A DNA stretch of 53,162 nt from Rathayibacter tritici (GCF_002932875.1 NZ_PSWS01000046.1:1-53162); one strand, 5' to 3'; shown: positions 26,154 to 34,150, counted from the first letter of the stretch. The notes: generated by a model not told the origin, from the letters alone. A program made the numbers and translations.

Positions 26154-27424
26154 CGGTTTTCCTCGGCGACGGTGCCGGCAATGGCCGCGGCGGTGGTGGC
26201 GGGAGTGGTGGCGCCATCGGGTAGGGAGCCGTCTGCGTGCGCGGCGGTCGGCAGAGCGGCGTCGGGGTACCGGGCGAGCCCGGCCTCGAGAACGGCGGCG
26301 TCGGCCCGCTCGATGGCTGCGCGGAGGTTTGCGGCGCTCGTCTCGGGGGGGATGTCGCCGATCCAGGCGCCCATCGCCGCTTCGCTGCCCGCGAGGTACT
26401 TGAGCTTCGTCTCCGCCCGGCGGGGCGAGGTGATCTGGAGCATCAAGCGAACCTCGTCGCGGCGCTCGTGTACCGGCGCCTGGTGCCAGGCGGCGATGTA
26501 GGGAGTCGGGGTGTCGTAGAGCGCGTCGATGCCGCGGAGCAGGCGCTGATAGATCGTCGCGAGCTCGTCGCGCTCCTCCGCGGTCGTCGCGGCCAGGTCG
26601 GGAACGTGGCGGTGCGGCAGCAGGTGGATCTCGACGGGCCAGCGCGCGGCGAACGGCACGAACGCAGTGACATGCTCGCCGCGGATCAGGACCCGCTCCC
26701 CGGCCTGCTCGAAGGCGAGGACGTCGGCGAACATCGAAGGGCCGTAGCTGTCGAGCGAGGCGAGCAGGCGGGTCGTGCGGGGGGTGACGTAGGGGTAGGA
26801 GTAGATCTGGCCGTGAGGGTGGTGCAGCGTGACTCCGATCGCCTCGCCGCGATTCTCGAACGGGAAGACCTGCTGCACGCCGGGCAGGGCCGAGAGGGCA
26901 CCCACGCGGTCGGCCCAGGCCTCGACGACGGTTCGGGCGCGGGAGGCGCTCAGCGTGGCGAATGAGCCCTCGTGCTCGGGGCTGAAGCAGACGACCTCGC
27001 AGCGACCGACGCTGGTCAAAGTCCGACCGAGCCCCAGGGCGCGGAGGTCCTCGAGCGAGGCGGGCGCGTTCGCGTCCTCGACGAGCGGGCCGAAGGAGGG
27101 GGAGCGGTTCTCGAACACGGCCACGTCGTAGTGGCTGGGCACCTCGGACGGGTTCGTCGGTGAGGCGGGGGCGAGCGGGTCGAGTTCGGCAGGGGGGAGA
27201 AACACGCGGTTCTGGCGCGAGGCGGCGATCGACACCCACTCGCCGGTCAGCACGTCCTGGCGCATCTTCGCGGTGGCGGGGCGCGGGTCGAGGTGGCGGG
27301 CGTCGGCGGCGCGCTCCGGGGGGAGCGTCGTGTCGGCGTCGTCGAAGTAGAGGAGTTCGCGGCCGTCGGCCAGCGTGTGCGGGCGCTTGACGACGCCGCC
27401 GGAGAGAGTGATCGCTTCGTTCAT
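26150..27424 (-). CDS. galT: Galactose-1-phosphate uridylyltransferase
   Basis: The 424-residue enzyme swaps UMP between UDP-glucose and galactose-1-phosphate. Key segments are DVLTGEWVSIAASRQNR, a PSHYDVAVFENRSPSF domain, and the active-site GVTLHHPHGQIYSYPY with the His-Pro-His nucleophile. VEIHLLPHRHVPDL and YIAAWHQAPVH carry further conserved His. A C-terminal Ala/Thr-rich tail of about 40 residues extends beyond the core. The ATG at 27424 lies ten bases after TAGTGT with no ribosome binding site, so the leader is only a few bases. It is first in the galT-galK operon. Confidence 0.94.
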   Translation of the reverse strand: MNEAITLSGGVVKRPHTLADGRELLYFDDADTTLPPERAADARHLDPRPATAKMRQDVLTGEWVSIAASRQNRVFLPPAELDPLAPASPTNPSEVPSHYDVAVFENRSPSFGPLVEDANAPASLEDLRALGLGRTLTSVGRCEVVCFSPEHEGSFATLSASRARTVVEAWADRVGALSALPGVQQVFPFENRGEAIGVTLHHPHGQIYSYPYVTPRTTRLLASLDSYGPSMFADVLAFEQAGERVLIRGEHVTAFVPFAARWPVEIHLLPHRHVPDLAATTAEERDELATIYQRLLRGIDALYDTPTPYIAAWHQAPVHERRDEVRLMLQITSPRRAETKLKYLAGSEAAMGAWIGDIPPETSAANLRAAIERADAAVLEAGLARYPDAALPTAAHADGSLPDGATTPATTAAAIAGTVAEENR

Positions 27425-27454
27425 GACAGGAGCCACACTAGGGCCGAACCTTCG

Positions 27455-27480
27455 AAAAAGAAAGGTGATTTTCTCTTTGA
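27455..27480. promoter_or_regulatory. Candidate operator between galTK and the DeoR gene
   Basis: An A/T-rich imperfect inverted repeat, AAAGAAA-GGTGA-TTTTCTCTTT, is unusual in this GC-rich DNA. It lies between the galT -10 (27440-27435) and overlaps the -35 of the DeoR gene. It is well placed for the DeoR protein to repress both directions. Confidence 0.5.
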
Positions 27481-27505
27481 CAAGTCCTCCCGGTCGCGGC
27501 ACGAT
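27477..27505 (+). promoter_or_regulatory. Promoter of the DeoR-family regulator gene (leaderless)
   Basis: A perfect -35 TTGACA (27477-27482), a 17-base spacer and -10 CACGAT (27500-27505) are followed by six bases and ATG 27512. This is the best-formed promoter of the window. Confidence 0.75.
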
Positions 27506-27511
27506 GAGCGG

Positions 27512-28339
27512 ATGAGGAGAGACGGCGAGCAGGAGTCGACGTCGGCGATCGAGCGCCGGCTGCGGTTGCGGCTGACCGCCGAGAACTCGGGCTTCGTCGC
27601 GGTCGCTCAGATGGCCGATCTGCTGGGCGTCTCTGTCGTCACCGTCCGCTCCGATCTCGCGGTGCTCGCGGGCCAGGGCGTCCTGCAGCGCGTGCGCGGA
27701 GGAGCGATCCCGGTACCCGCTCGCTCCGGCGAGCGCTCGCTCGAGGAGGGCTTGAGCGCCGCGTCCGACGAAAAGGCCGCAATCGGGCGCGAGGCCGCCG
27801 CCTCCGTCTCCTCCGGGCAGAGCATCGTGCTCGACGTGGGCACGACTCCGCTCGCCATTGCGCGCGCGCTGGTGGAGCGGGATGACCTGCGCGACGTCAC
27901 CGTGATCACCAACGGGCTCTCCACCGCGCTGGCGCTCGAACCGGCCATCCCCCGCTTCACTGTCGTCGTCACCGGGGGCACCCTGCGCCCGCTTCAGCAC
28001 TCGCTGGTCGAACCGCTCGCCTCCGAGATGCTCGAGCGCATCCGCGCCGATGTTGCCTTCATCGGCTGCACCGGTGTTCACCCCGAGGCCGGCGTCACCA
28101 ACGTCAACCTGCCCGAGGCCGCTCTGAAGCGCCGGATGCTGCACGCGGCGACCCGGCGGATCGTGGTTGCCGACTCCTCCAAGCTCGGCGTCGTCGATCT
28201 CGGCCGGGTCGCGTCCGCCGACGAGTTCGACCGCCTGCTCACCGGAGCCGCCGCCGCCGACGGGCTTGTCGCCGCCCTGGAGGAGGCGGGGCTCGCAGTC
28301 ACCCGCTGCCGCGCGCTCGGGCAGCGCGTCAGTCCGTAG
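27512..28339 (+). CDS. DeoR-family transcriptional regulator, probably of galactose genes
   Basis: The 275-residue protein has an N-terminal DeoR helix-turn-helix (about 14-70: SAIERRLRLRLTAENSGFVA, MADLLGVSVVTVRSDLAVLA, GVLQRVRGGA) and a C-terminal sugar-phosphate sensor domain with SIVLDVGTTPLAIARAL, VITNGLSTALAL, VVVTGGTLRP, IGCTGVHPEAGVT, and VADSSKLGVVDLGRV (effector-binding Lys). It is divergent from galT-galK and followed nine bases later by galM. Repression of this locus with a galactose-derived inducer is the simplest reading. Confidence 0.9.
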   Translation: MRRDGEQESTSAIERRLRLRLTAENSGFVAVAQMADLLGVSVVTVRSDLAVLAGQGVLQRVRGGAIPVPARSGERSLEEGLSAASDEKAAIGREAAASVSSGQSIVLDVGTTPLAIARALVERDDLRDVTVITNGLSTALALEPAIPRFTVVVTGGTLRPLQHSLVEPLASEMLERIRADVAFIGCTGVHPEAGVTNVNLPEAALKRRMLHAATRRIVVADSSKLGVVDLGRVASADEFDRLLTGAAAADGLVAALEEAGLAVTRCRALGQRVSP

Positions 28340-28342
28340 GAT
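28337..28342 (+). promoter_or_regulatory. -10 element of the aldose epimerase gene (leaderless)
   Basis: TAGGAT overlaps the stop codon of the DeoR gene and is followed by six bases and ATG 28349, allowing separate expression of the epimerase. Confidence 0.5.
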
Positions 28343-28348
28343 CGAGGA

Positions 28349-29302
28349 ATGGCCGACTTCACCCCCGCTCCCGCCACCGGGCGCCAGTTCTCGCTCGACC
28401 TCACTGCCGAGGGACGCACCCTGCACGCCGTCGTGACGGAGGTGGCCGCGGCGTTGCGCCACCTCTCCGTCGACGCAGTGGAGATCACCGCCTCCTACCC
28501 GGAGAGCACTGTTCCGCCGTTCGGCTCGGGCACTGTGCTGGTGCCCTGGCCCAATCGGGTGAAGGACGGGCGCTGGCACCACCGCGGCGAGACGCTCCAG
28601 CTCGCCATCACCGAGCCGAAGTATCACAACGCCATCCACGGCCTGCTGGTCAGCGTTCCCTACCGCCTGGTCGATCAGGGGCCCTCCTTCGTCGAGCTGG
28701 CCGCGCCGGTCGTGCCGCAGGCGGGCTACCCGTTCCACCTCGAGACGTCGGTCCGCTACGAGCTGCAGGCCGATGGCTTGAAGGTCGTCCACCGTGTCAT
28801 CAACGTCGGAGCCGACGAGGCGCCGGTCGCGATCGGCACGCACCCCTTCCTCGCCATCGGCGACGTCCCCACCGACGAGCTCGAGATCACCGTCGACGCG
28901 GCGGTACACATCGAGGTCGACGAGCGCCTCATCCCCACCGGCCAGAGCCCGGTCGAGGGCACCGAGTGGGATCTCCGCTCGGGCCGTCGCATCGGCGACC
29001 TCGAGCTCGACGACGCCTGGGCCGATGTCCGCGTGGTCGACGGCGAGAGCGTGCACGGGCTGCGCGCCGCCGACGGGCGCCGCGTGCTCCTCTGGGCCGA
29101 CGCCGCGCACAACTTCATCCAGGTCTTCATCACCCGGATCTTCCCGGACGGCGACGACGTGAAGACAGCGATCGCGGTCGAGCCGATGACCGCTCCTGCC
29201 GAGGCGTTCACCAGCGGGCAAGGCCTGCGCTGGCTCGAGCCGGGCGAGGAGTGGACGCTCGCGTGGGGCATCCGCCACGAGGGGTTCCCCACCGCATCAT
29301 GA
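28349..29302 (+). CDS. Aldose 1-epimerase family protein
   Basis: The 317-residue galactose-mutarotase fold protein would interconvert alpha and beta anomers to feed galactokinase. Landmarks are VLVPWPNRVKDGRW, the substrate-binding HNAIHGLL with conserved His, the second His in IGTHPFLAIG, and the catalytic Glu in IAVEPMTAPAEAF. It is leaderless (TAGGAT, six bases, ATG), nine bases after the DeoR gene, and its stop overlaps the next gene by four bases. Confidence 0.9.
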   Translation: MADFTPAPATGRQFSLDLTAEGRTLHAVVTEVAAALRHLSVDAVEITASYPESTVPPFGSGTVLVPWPNRVKDGRWHHRGETLQLAITEPKYHNAIHGLLVSVPYRLVDQGPSFVELAAPVVPQAGYPFHLETSVRYELQADGLKVVHRVINVGADEAPVAIGTHPFLAIGDVPTDELEITVDAAVHIEVDERLIPTGQSPVEGTEWDLRSGRRIGDLELDDAWADVRVVDGESVHGLRAADGRRVLLWADAAHNFIQVFITRIFPDGDDVKTAIAVEPMTAPAEAFTSGQGLRWLEPGEEWTLAWGIRHEGFPTAS

Positions 29303-30567
29303 CCACCCTCGCGGCGGTCGGGCGCGACGACGAGGCCAAGCGCGTCGCCCTGGTCCGGATGAAACGGCTCGCTACGGGCCTGCTCGTGGTGATGGCTGTC
29401 GTGTTCGCCGTCTCGTTCGCCCTTCAGGACCGGTATCCGTGGCTGCAGTGGGTGCGGGCCGCGAGCGAGGGCGGAATGGTCGGCGCGCTCGCCGACTGGT
29501 TTGCCGTGACGGCGCTGTTCCGCCGTCCGCTCGGACTACCGATTCCGCACACCGCGATCATCCCGACCAAGAAGGATGAGATCGGCGCGAGCCTCGCGCA
29601 GTTCGTCGAGGAGAACTTCCTCCGCGGCGCCATCGTGCGCGAGAAGCTCGACTCCTTCGGGGTCGCCCGACGGGCGGGGCTCTGGCTTGCCGAGCCCGAG
29701 AACGCGCAGCGGGTCGGTGGCGAGAGCGCGGCCGCCGTCCGGTCCGCGATCGCGCTGCTGGACGACTCCGACGTGCAGCGCGTGATCGAAGCGCTCGCGC
29801 GACGCCACCTTCTCGACCCGCAGTGGGGGCCGCCGCTGGGCTCGCTGGTGGGCAGTGTGGTCGAGGCCGGGCACCACCGGCGCCTTGTCGACACGCTGGT
29901 CGAGCAAGCGGAGGCCTGGCTCGCCGCGAACCCGCAGAGCTTCACCCGGATGGTCAGCGGACGCCTGCCGAGCTGGTTGCCGTCCGCGGTCAGTCGAGCG
30001 GTGGACGAGCGGCTGTATCACGAGGCCCTCGTCTTCATCGCAGCGGTACGCGACGAGCAGGGCCACCCGTTGCGGATCGCCATCGACGGCTACCTCGCCA
30101 CGCTGGCGGAGGATCTGGGCACCGATCCCGATCTGATCGCCCGTGTCGAGGAGATCAAGAACCGCGCGTTCGACAGCCCGCGCGTGCGCGAACTCGCCGG
30201 CGACGCCTGGGAGGCGACGAAGGCCTCTCTCCTCGGTGCGATGGACGACCCGGCGAGCCCGCTCCGCGGCAGCATCGAGTCCATCGTGGTCGACCTCGGC
30301 CGGCGTCTCTCGACCGATGCCGGCCTCGCCGCAACCGTCGATGCCTGGATCGGATCCGTCGCGGCGAACCTCGTCGACCGCTACCGCACCGACATCGCCA
30401 GCATCATCGGCGACACGATCCACCGCTGGGACCCGCGCGAGACGTCCGAGAAGCTCGAGCTGCAGGTTGGCAAGGACCTCCAGTTCATTCGAATCAACGG
30501 CACCGTTGTCGGCTCCCTGGCCGGCCTGGTCATCTTCACCCTCGCGCACGCGCTGCTCGTCGCGTGA
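29299..30567 (+). CDS. DUF445 family membrane protein
   Basis: The 422-residue protein has one or two N-terminal membrane segments (LATGLLVVMAVVFAVSFAL), the family block GGMVGALADWFAVTALFRRP followed by GLPIPHTAIIPTKKDEIG, a long amphipathic alpha-helical middle, and a C-terminal membrane helix (TVVGSLAGLVIFTLAHALL). DUF445/YheB-like proteins have no firm function; envelope association is likely. The start is ATG 29299, overlapping the epimerase stop as ATGA, so it is translationally coupled to the galactose genes, although a direct role in sugar use is not implied. Confidence 0.88.
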   Translation: MTTLAAVGRDDEAKRVALVRMKRLATGLLVVMAVVFAVSFALQDRYPWLQWVRAASEGGMVGALADWFAVTALFRRPLGLPIPHTAIIPTKKDEIGASLAQFVEENFLRGAIVREKLDSFGVARRAGLWLAEPENAQRVGGESAAAVRSAIALLDDSDVQRVIEALARRHLLDPQWGPPLGSLVGSVVEAGHHRRLVDTLVEQAEAWLAANPQSFTRMVSGRLPSWLPSAVSRAVDERLYHEALVFIAAVRDEQGHPLRIAIDGYLATLAEDLGTDPDLIARVEEIKNRAFDSPRVRELAGDAWEATKASLLGAMDDPASPLRGSIESIVVDLGRRLSTDAGLAATVDAWIGSVAANLVDRYRTDIASIIGDTIHRWDPRETSEKLELQVGKDLQFIRINGTVVGSLAGLVIFTLAHALLVA

Positions 30568-30621
30568 ACCGGAGTGCAGGGGGCCGCTCCGCAAGCCCTC
30601 GTCGGTGTCGGTGGTCGGGCG

Positions 30622-30627
30622 TACCGT
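30622..30627 (+). promoter_or_regulatory. -10 element of the DUF3072 gene (leaderless)
   Basis: TACCGT is followed by six bases and ATG 30634. Confidence 0.45.
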
Positions 30628-30633
30628 CGCAGC

Positions 30634-30915
30634 ATGAGCGATGACAACACCACCGACCCCGATGTCAAAACCGAGGGCGATGTCCTCGGCGCACGTGCCG
30701 ACGACGGCAGCGACACCAGCGCCAGCAAAGACCCGTCCGACTGGGTGACCGGCGATGAGCCGATGACCGGCCCGCAGCGCAGCTACCTCGACACCCTTGC
30801 GCGCGAAGCGGGCGAGACCCTCCCCGCCGATCTCACCAAGGCCCAGGCCTCCGAGCACATCGATCGTCTGCAGTCCGCCACGGGCCGCGGCGACGGCAGC
30901 AATGGTCACGACTGA
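30634..30915 (+). CDS. DUF3072 domain protein
   Basis: This acidic protein of 93 residues has a disordered N-terminal half rich in Asp, Thr and Ser and the C-terminal block PMTGPQRSYLDTLAREAGE then LPADLTKAQASEHIDRLQ. That block is the DUF3072 signature, also found at the end of some DNA-associated proteins as a small helical module. Function unknown. The start at 30634 is chosen over the frame-extending upstream codon because TACCGT stands six bases before it. Confidence 0.8.
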   Translation: MSDDNTTDPDVKTEGDVLGARADDGSDTSASKDPSDWVTGDEPMTGPQRSYLDTLAREAGETLPADLTKAQASEHIDRLQSATGRGDGSNGHD

Positions 30916-30943
30916 TTCCCTGGGAGTTTCCGGTGAGTGAGTA

Positions 30944-30987
30944 ATGGTCCGGTGACGCGTCCTAGAGAGGACGCGCCACCAGACCAT
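30944..30987. terminator. Long hairpin between convergent genes
   Basis: Three stacked helices: ATGGTC/GACCAT, GGTG/CACC and CGCGTCCT/AGGACGCG around an AGAG tetraloop, separated by single mismatches. It lies between the DUF3072 gene and the convergent secreted-protein pair, so it probably terminates both. Confidence 0.75.
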
Positions 30988-31041
30988 CGTTCTCAGTCGC
31001 GCGTGGTCATTGCCACGGACGACGTGCAGCCCACCGCGGCC

Positions 31042-31626
31042 TTAGCACTTAGCCGGTGTCTGCTCACTGCGGAAGTCCCAGCCCTGGCCGGCGACTTGCC
31101 CCGTGACAGAACCGTTGACATACCGGATGTAGTGGCCTTGATAGCGGTAGCCGAAGTGAATTTCCCACGTACCGGTCACTCGGGTGGATTCCTTCGAGGC
31201 CCAGATTCTCACAGCCGAGTGCGGTCCGACATCCTGTCTGACCTCGTCGCCGGTGCCGTCGCTCCACAACCATTGATGTTGGATCGAGCCCGATAATCCT
31301 GCCTCGAACGCTGCGCCGAGTTTTGTTCCGGCATTCACGTCGACGCCCCAGCTGTTGGTTGTTCCGCTGACGGCGTCGAAACGAATCACTCGAGTCGATT
31401 CGAAGGCGGTGCAATTCGTGTCCGACCCGGCCACGCGTGGCTCGTCATCGACGGTCTCAAGGCGGCTCGAGTGGAAGACGCAGGAATCAGGTACGCCCCT
31501 ATTGCAGAGCTCGAGGAGCTCCGCGCTGGACGGCCCGCCGTCTGCGCTCGCCGATGGGGCGACCACGAGGGTCGCCGGCACGGCGAGAACGATGACCAGG
31601 AATGTTCGTAGAAGTCGTTTCATCAT
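31042..31626 (-). CDS. Secreted protein with aerolysin-like beta-pore features
   Basis: The 194-residue protein has a signal peptide (MMKRLLRTFLVIVLAVPATL, cleavage near ASA-D28). The mature part has Cys 41, 49, 72 and 194, then TNSWGVDVNAGTKLGAAFEA and GLSGSIQHQWLWSD, alternating Ser/Gly/Val stretches followed by TRVTGTWEIHFGYRYQGHYI. This NSWGV / amphipathic hairpin / RVTGT order recalls secreted actinobacterial proteins with the aerolysin/ETX-MTX2-type fold, which insert a beta-hairpin into membranes. The match is by eye only. Its ATG overlaps the stop of the upstream secreted gene by one base. GC is lower than in flanking genes, suggesting acquisition. It could also be a non-toxic adhesin. 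Confidence 0.6.
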   Translation of the reverse strand: MMKRLLRTFLVIVLAVPATLVVAPSASADGGPSSAELLELCNRGVPDSCVFHSSRLETVDDEPRVAGSDTNCTAFESTRVIRFDAVSGTTNSWGVDVNAGTKLGAAFEAGLSGSIQHQWLWSDGTGDEVRQDVGPHSAVRIWASKESTRVTGTWEIHFGYRYQGHYIRYVNGSVTGQVAGQGWDFRSEQTPAKC

Positions 31627-32072
31627 CAGCTCAGCCCGACCCGGACGGCCTGGTCGCCTCCATCTTGGGACACATCAGGGACGTCGGAGCGGAACGGGCC
31701 TTCGCGTGACCCGTCTCTGCGGTACAACCAGACCCAGCAGTCCGCCCAGCCCTGAACGGAACCGACGTGCATCTTCAGCTCGTCACCCAGGACCAGGAAC
31801 CAGTTCACCCGATTGTCCTTGGGGCACTGTGTCGGCACCCAGATCGTCAGTTCTCTGCCCTGAAAACCCTCCCCACTGAAGATCCGCGCCCCGATGACGT
31901 CCGTCGGCTTTCGTACCGCGGAGCTGCCTGAGCAGGAGTACTTGGATGTGGACATCGAAAAGTCGCAGACGGGCTCGTCCGCTTGGGCCGCCGTCGCGGG
32001 AGAAAGCACGGTCGTCAGAAGGCAACAGCCTACGACGCCAAGAGCTACACGAGCTCTCGCACTGATTCTCAA
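31626..32072 (-). CDS. Secreted small protein, possibly beta/gamma-crystallin-like
   Basis: The 148-residue protein starts at TTG 32072, with AGGAG seven bases upstream. A signal peptide (RVALGVVGCCLLTTVLSPAT, cleavage near AQA-D32) precedes a mature domain of about 117 residues with four Cys (36, 47, 83, 112), suggesting two disulfides. The motif GEGFQGRELTIWV followed by VNWFLVLGDELKMHVGSVQG is reminiscent of one crystallin-type Greek-key unit, as in peptidase inhibitor I36-like or lectin-like secreted proteins. I do not recognise the family with certainty. It is translationally coupled to the downstream aerolysin-like gene, so the two proteins probably act together outside the cell. Confidence 0.55.
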   Translation of the reverse strand: MRISARARVALGVVGCCLLTTVLSPATAAQADEPVCDFSMSTSKYSCSGSSAVRKPTDVIGARIFSGEGFQGRELTIWVPTQCPKDNRVNWFLVLGDELKMHVGSVQGWADCWVWLYRRDGSREGPFRSDVPDVSQDGGDQAVRVGLS

Positions 32073-32735
32073 ATTACTTCTCCTATCATTGTTGAGCGGG
32101 GTTCAGTATCGCTGTGTCGCCCTTCTTGATGGCGATGGTTAATCTCCCACGGCCGAGGCCGCAATTCGTTAGTTTCAAGAGAATTTCAGGTCGTCTCGGA
32201 CAATTCAAAGATCGCCGGACGCGCCTCCTGCCCGCCGATACCTGTGTTACTGGTGCGGGGGCAAGGGCGGCGAGTCGGTCATCACTCCGGGTGGAGCCGG
32301 CAGCGCCCCGTAGCACGCGCTCGGAGGCTGAGTACCAGTCCTCCATCGCGCCCCGTCCGGGGCACAGGGTCGGCGGGTGAGTCTGTTCTTCCAACGGCTC
32401 AGTGACTCCGGCACCGTCGGCCCGCGCGAACGACTGCGCCGGAGTCACGGGAGGTGCCTCCGCTCCCGCCGGCGCGCCACGACCGCATCCCGCTCGACCC
32501 GCTGCTGCGTCGATGGGCGAGCCGCTTGCCGACCACCCGTCCGCTGTGACCACCGCCGGGACAGACAGTGTCCGCGCGGTCGTCGAGAGTTCCTGGCATC
32601 CGGTAGGCCGGATGCCCGCCGCACTCCGGGCCGGTCGGCAATGACAGTCGCTCCGGTTCGGATCACCACCCGTTCGATGCTCGAACGTCTCGCCGCGACC
32701 CGGCCCTCCCTGCCTCCTCGAGAAGGGACCCCGCG
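32073..32735. other. Intergenic region without a supported gene
   Basis: The first 130 bases are comparatively A/T-rich and should hold the promoter of the secreted pair. The rest is GC-rich with only shadow frames. Small inverted repeats are visible: CATCCGG-TAGG-CCGGATG (32597-32614) and CGTTCGA-TGC-TCGAACG (32671-32687). I see no RNA gene. Confidence 0.5.
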
Positions 32736-32924
32736 ATGACGACTCGCGTCTCGCACACCGCCACGACCGTCCGCCTGGTCCGCTGGTACCGACTCGACTC
32801 CGACTGGCTCTCGGAGGTGGTCACCGGTCGCCTGCTCGAGCATCAGGAGGGCCGCTGGCGCCTCCTCGTCGGTGAGAAGGTCCGCGACTACCCGGACGTC
32901 GTGTGGTCGCTCTGCCACGAATGA
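32736..32924 (+). CDS. Small hypothetical protein (62 residues)
   Basis: ATG 32736 is preceded by GAAGGGA at a spacing of seven. The product is basic and Trp-rich (VRLVRWYRLDSDWLSEVVTG, RWRLLVGEKVRDYPDVVW), with no signal peptide or membrane helix. It looks like a compact cytosolic domain, but I do not recognise a family. Isolated between non-coding DNA and tRNA-Lys. Confidence 0.55.
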   Translation: MTTRVSHTATTVRLVRWYRLDSDWLSEVVTGRLLEHQEGRWRLLVGEKVRDYPDVVWSLCHE

Positions 32925-33157
32925 CCAACGAGCGCACAGAGCGCGTCAGAGGTAGAGGTAGTAGGTCCTCGCGCAGTCCGTCGAGCAGAACGGGTCGCGA
33001 AGACGAGCGGGCCGAAGACGGCACGCCTCGCACAGCCGCGGCCGCCGCAGGAGACCGCGGAGAAAAGTCAGCACTCCTCCCAAGGTACTGGCTCGGCCTG
33101 GCTGAGCCTTAGCACGGTCTGGAACGCGCGTCCGGAATGCGCGACCACATCATCGGG

Positions 33158-33233
33158 TGGTGGGCCCCGTCGGGCTCGAACCGACGACCCGCGGATTAAA
33201 AGTCCGCTGCTCTGCCAACTGAGCTAGAGGCCC
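33158..33233 (-). tRNA. tRNA-Lys (anticodon TTT), CCA encoded
   Basis: The cloverleaf reads from 33233: acceptor GGGCCTC pairs with GGGGCCC (one G-T wobble), D-arm GCTC-AGTTGGCA-GAGC, anticodon arm GCGGA-CTTTTAA-TCCGC with anticodon TTT, and T-arm GTCGG-TTCGAGC-CCGAC. The 3' CCA is encoded (33160-33158). A TACCCT box at 33248-33243 lies about ten bases upstream of the 5' end. Confidence 0.97.
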
Positions 33234-33368
33234 GCGTGCTCCAGGGTAGCGGCCCGAGGACCTCCCCGGAGCGGGCATACCCGCCCAGGCGCGGACGTTA
33301 CCCTCCTCGGACCCCATCGAAGCGCGAGCCTGAGAGCACGTGCGCCCACGACCGCGGAAGGCGGCGCC

Positions 33369-33998
33369 ATGACAGACGGCTTCCACAAGCCGACGAAGTT
33401 CCCCTCCCACGTCTTCGAGGCGTTCCAGGGAGGAGAGGACCCGGCGCAGATCAGCCGCGTCGCCCACGAGACCGCTGTCGCGCTGCTGAGCCGCGTCCGC
33501 AACGACCCCGACCCGGTGATCATCGACCGCCTGGTCGAGTACACCGACCACAACGGCATCGACGCGCTCGCCGAACTCTGGGCGCGATCGAGTGCTGTGA
33601 GTCTTCCGGGTGCGCTCTGGCGGCTGTACCTGCTCCGGCTGGTGATCCGGCAGGACCCGGAGAGCACAAGCTTCCTCTATCAGCGCGGAGTCGAGCTCTC
33701 GGCCACCATCGACCCGGTCGTCGCGGGAGCGAGCACCCCCACAGGGCCGGCCGAGATCACCGAGCTGGCCGACCGCATTCTTCGCGGCGTCTTCGACGGC
33801 GACTTCGCGGTGGCGCTGGACCGCGCTGCTGCGTTCTGCCGGGTGAGCGCCTCCGGAGCCGTCTCCGTCGCCGATGACCTGGAGCCCGTGAACGCAGTCC
33901 GCGCGAGCGAGCTGACCACGCGGGCTCTACGTCTCTCGACCACGGCGTCCGAACTCGTGAGCTGCGCGCGGCTGTGGCGCAGCGACTCCCTGGAGTGA
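33369..33998 (+). CDS. Conserved actinobacterial protein of unknown function
   Basis: The 209-residue, mostly helical cytosolic protein begins FHKPTKFPSHVFEAFQGGED, then AQISRVAHETAVALLSRVR, IDRLVEYTDHNGIDALAELW and SLPGALWRLYLLRLVIRQDP. I recall close relatives as conserved in actinobacteria, and some annotations label them RNA polymerase beta subunit, for which nothing in the sequence argues. ATG 33369 follows GGAAGG. A structured RNA and the sigK operon lie downstream. Confidence 0.75.
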   Translation: MTDGFHKPTKFPSHVFEAFQGGEDPAQISRVAHETAVALLSRVRNDPDPVIIDRLVEYTDHNGIDALAELWARSSAVSLPGALWRLYLLRLVIRQDPESTSFLYQRGVELSATIDPVVAGASTPTGPAEITELADRILRGVFDGDFAVALDRAAAFCRVSASGAVSVADDLEPVNAVRASELTTRALRLSTTASELVSCARLWRSDSLE

Positions 33999-34057
33999 CG
34001 CGCACCCGGCGTTCCTCCGCTGCGACCGCGGTTCGCCGGCTCCGCGGAGGCCTTTGA

Positions 34058-34063
34058 TAGACT
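34058..34063 (+). promoter_or_regulatory. -10 element in front of the structured leader RNA
   Basis: TAGACT places the transcription start at about 34070, the first base of the closing stem of the RNA element. Confidence 0.45.
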
Positions 34064-34069
34064 CAGCAT

Positions 34070-34150
34070 GGCCGGATCGCAGTAACCCCGGGCTCCACTT
34101 ATAGCCGCTTCGAGCGGCCTCGCGCCGAGAGGCGTTTCTGCGGTCCGGCC
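34070..34150 (+). ncRNA. Candidate structured leader RNA upstream of the membrane protein-sigK-rskA operon
   Basis: GGCCGGATCGCAG (34070-34082) pairs over 13 positions with CTGCGGTCCGGCC (34138-34150), the single non-Watson-Crick pair being a U-G wobble. Inside, GCCGC-TTCGA-GCGGC (34104-34118) forms a second helix. The element starts at the predicted transcription start and lies in a 178-base gap without a gene. Its identity is unknown to me; it could be a cis-regulatory leader or a small RNA. Confidence 0.5.

Noticed and set aside
32086-32553. 155-codon minus-strand frame upstream of the secreted pair
   Set aside because: It has no ribosome binding site, a biased Arg/Ala/Gly composition and crosses the likely promoter of the secreted operon.
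32671-32687. Palindrome CGTTCGA-TGC-TCGAACG as a LexA (SOS) box
   Set aside because: The half-sites are in the wrong orientation and spacing for the actinobacterial SOS box, and no damage-response gene follows.
33369-33998. Annotation as an RNA polymerase beta subunit
   Set aside because: At 209 residues, with none of the RpoB motifs, the label cannot be right; I kept it as a protein of unknown function.
34070-34150. Ribosomal protein L10 leader
   Set aside because: No rplJ-rplL follows, and I could not match the conserved internal loop of that leader, so I left the RNA unnamed.
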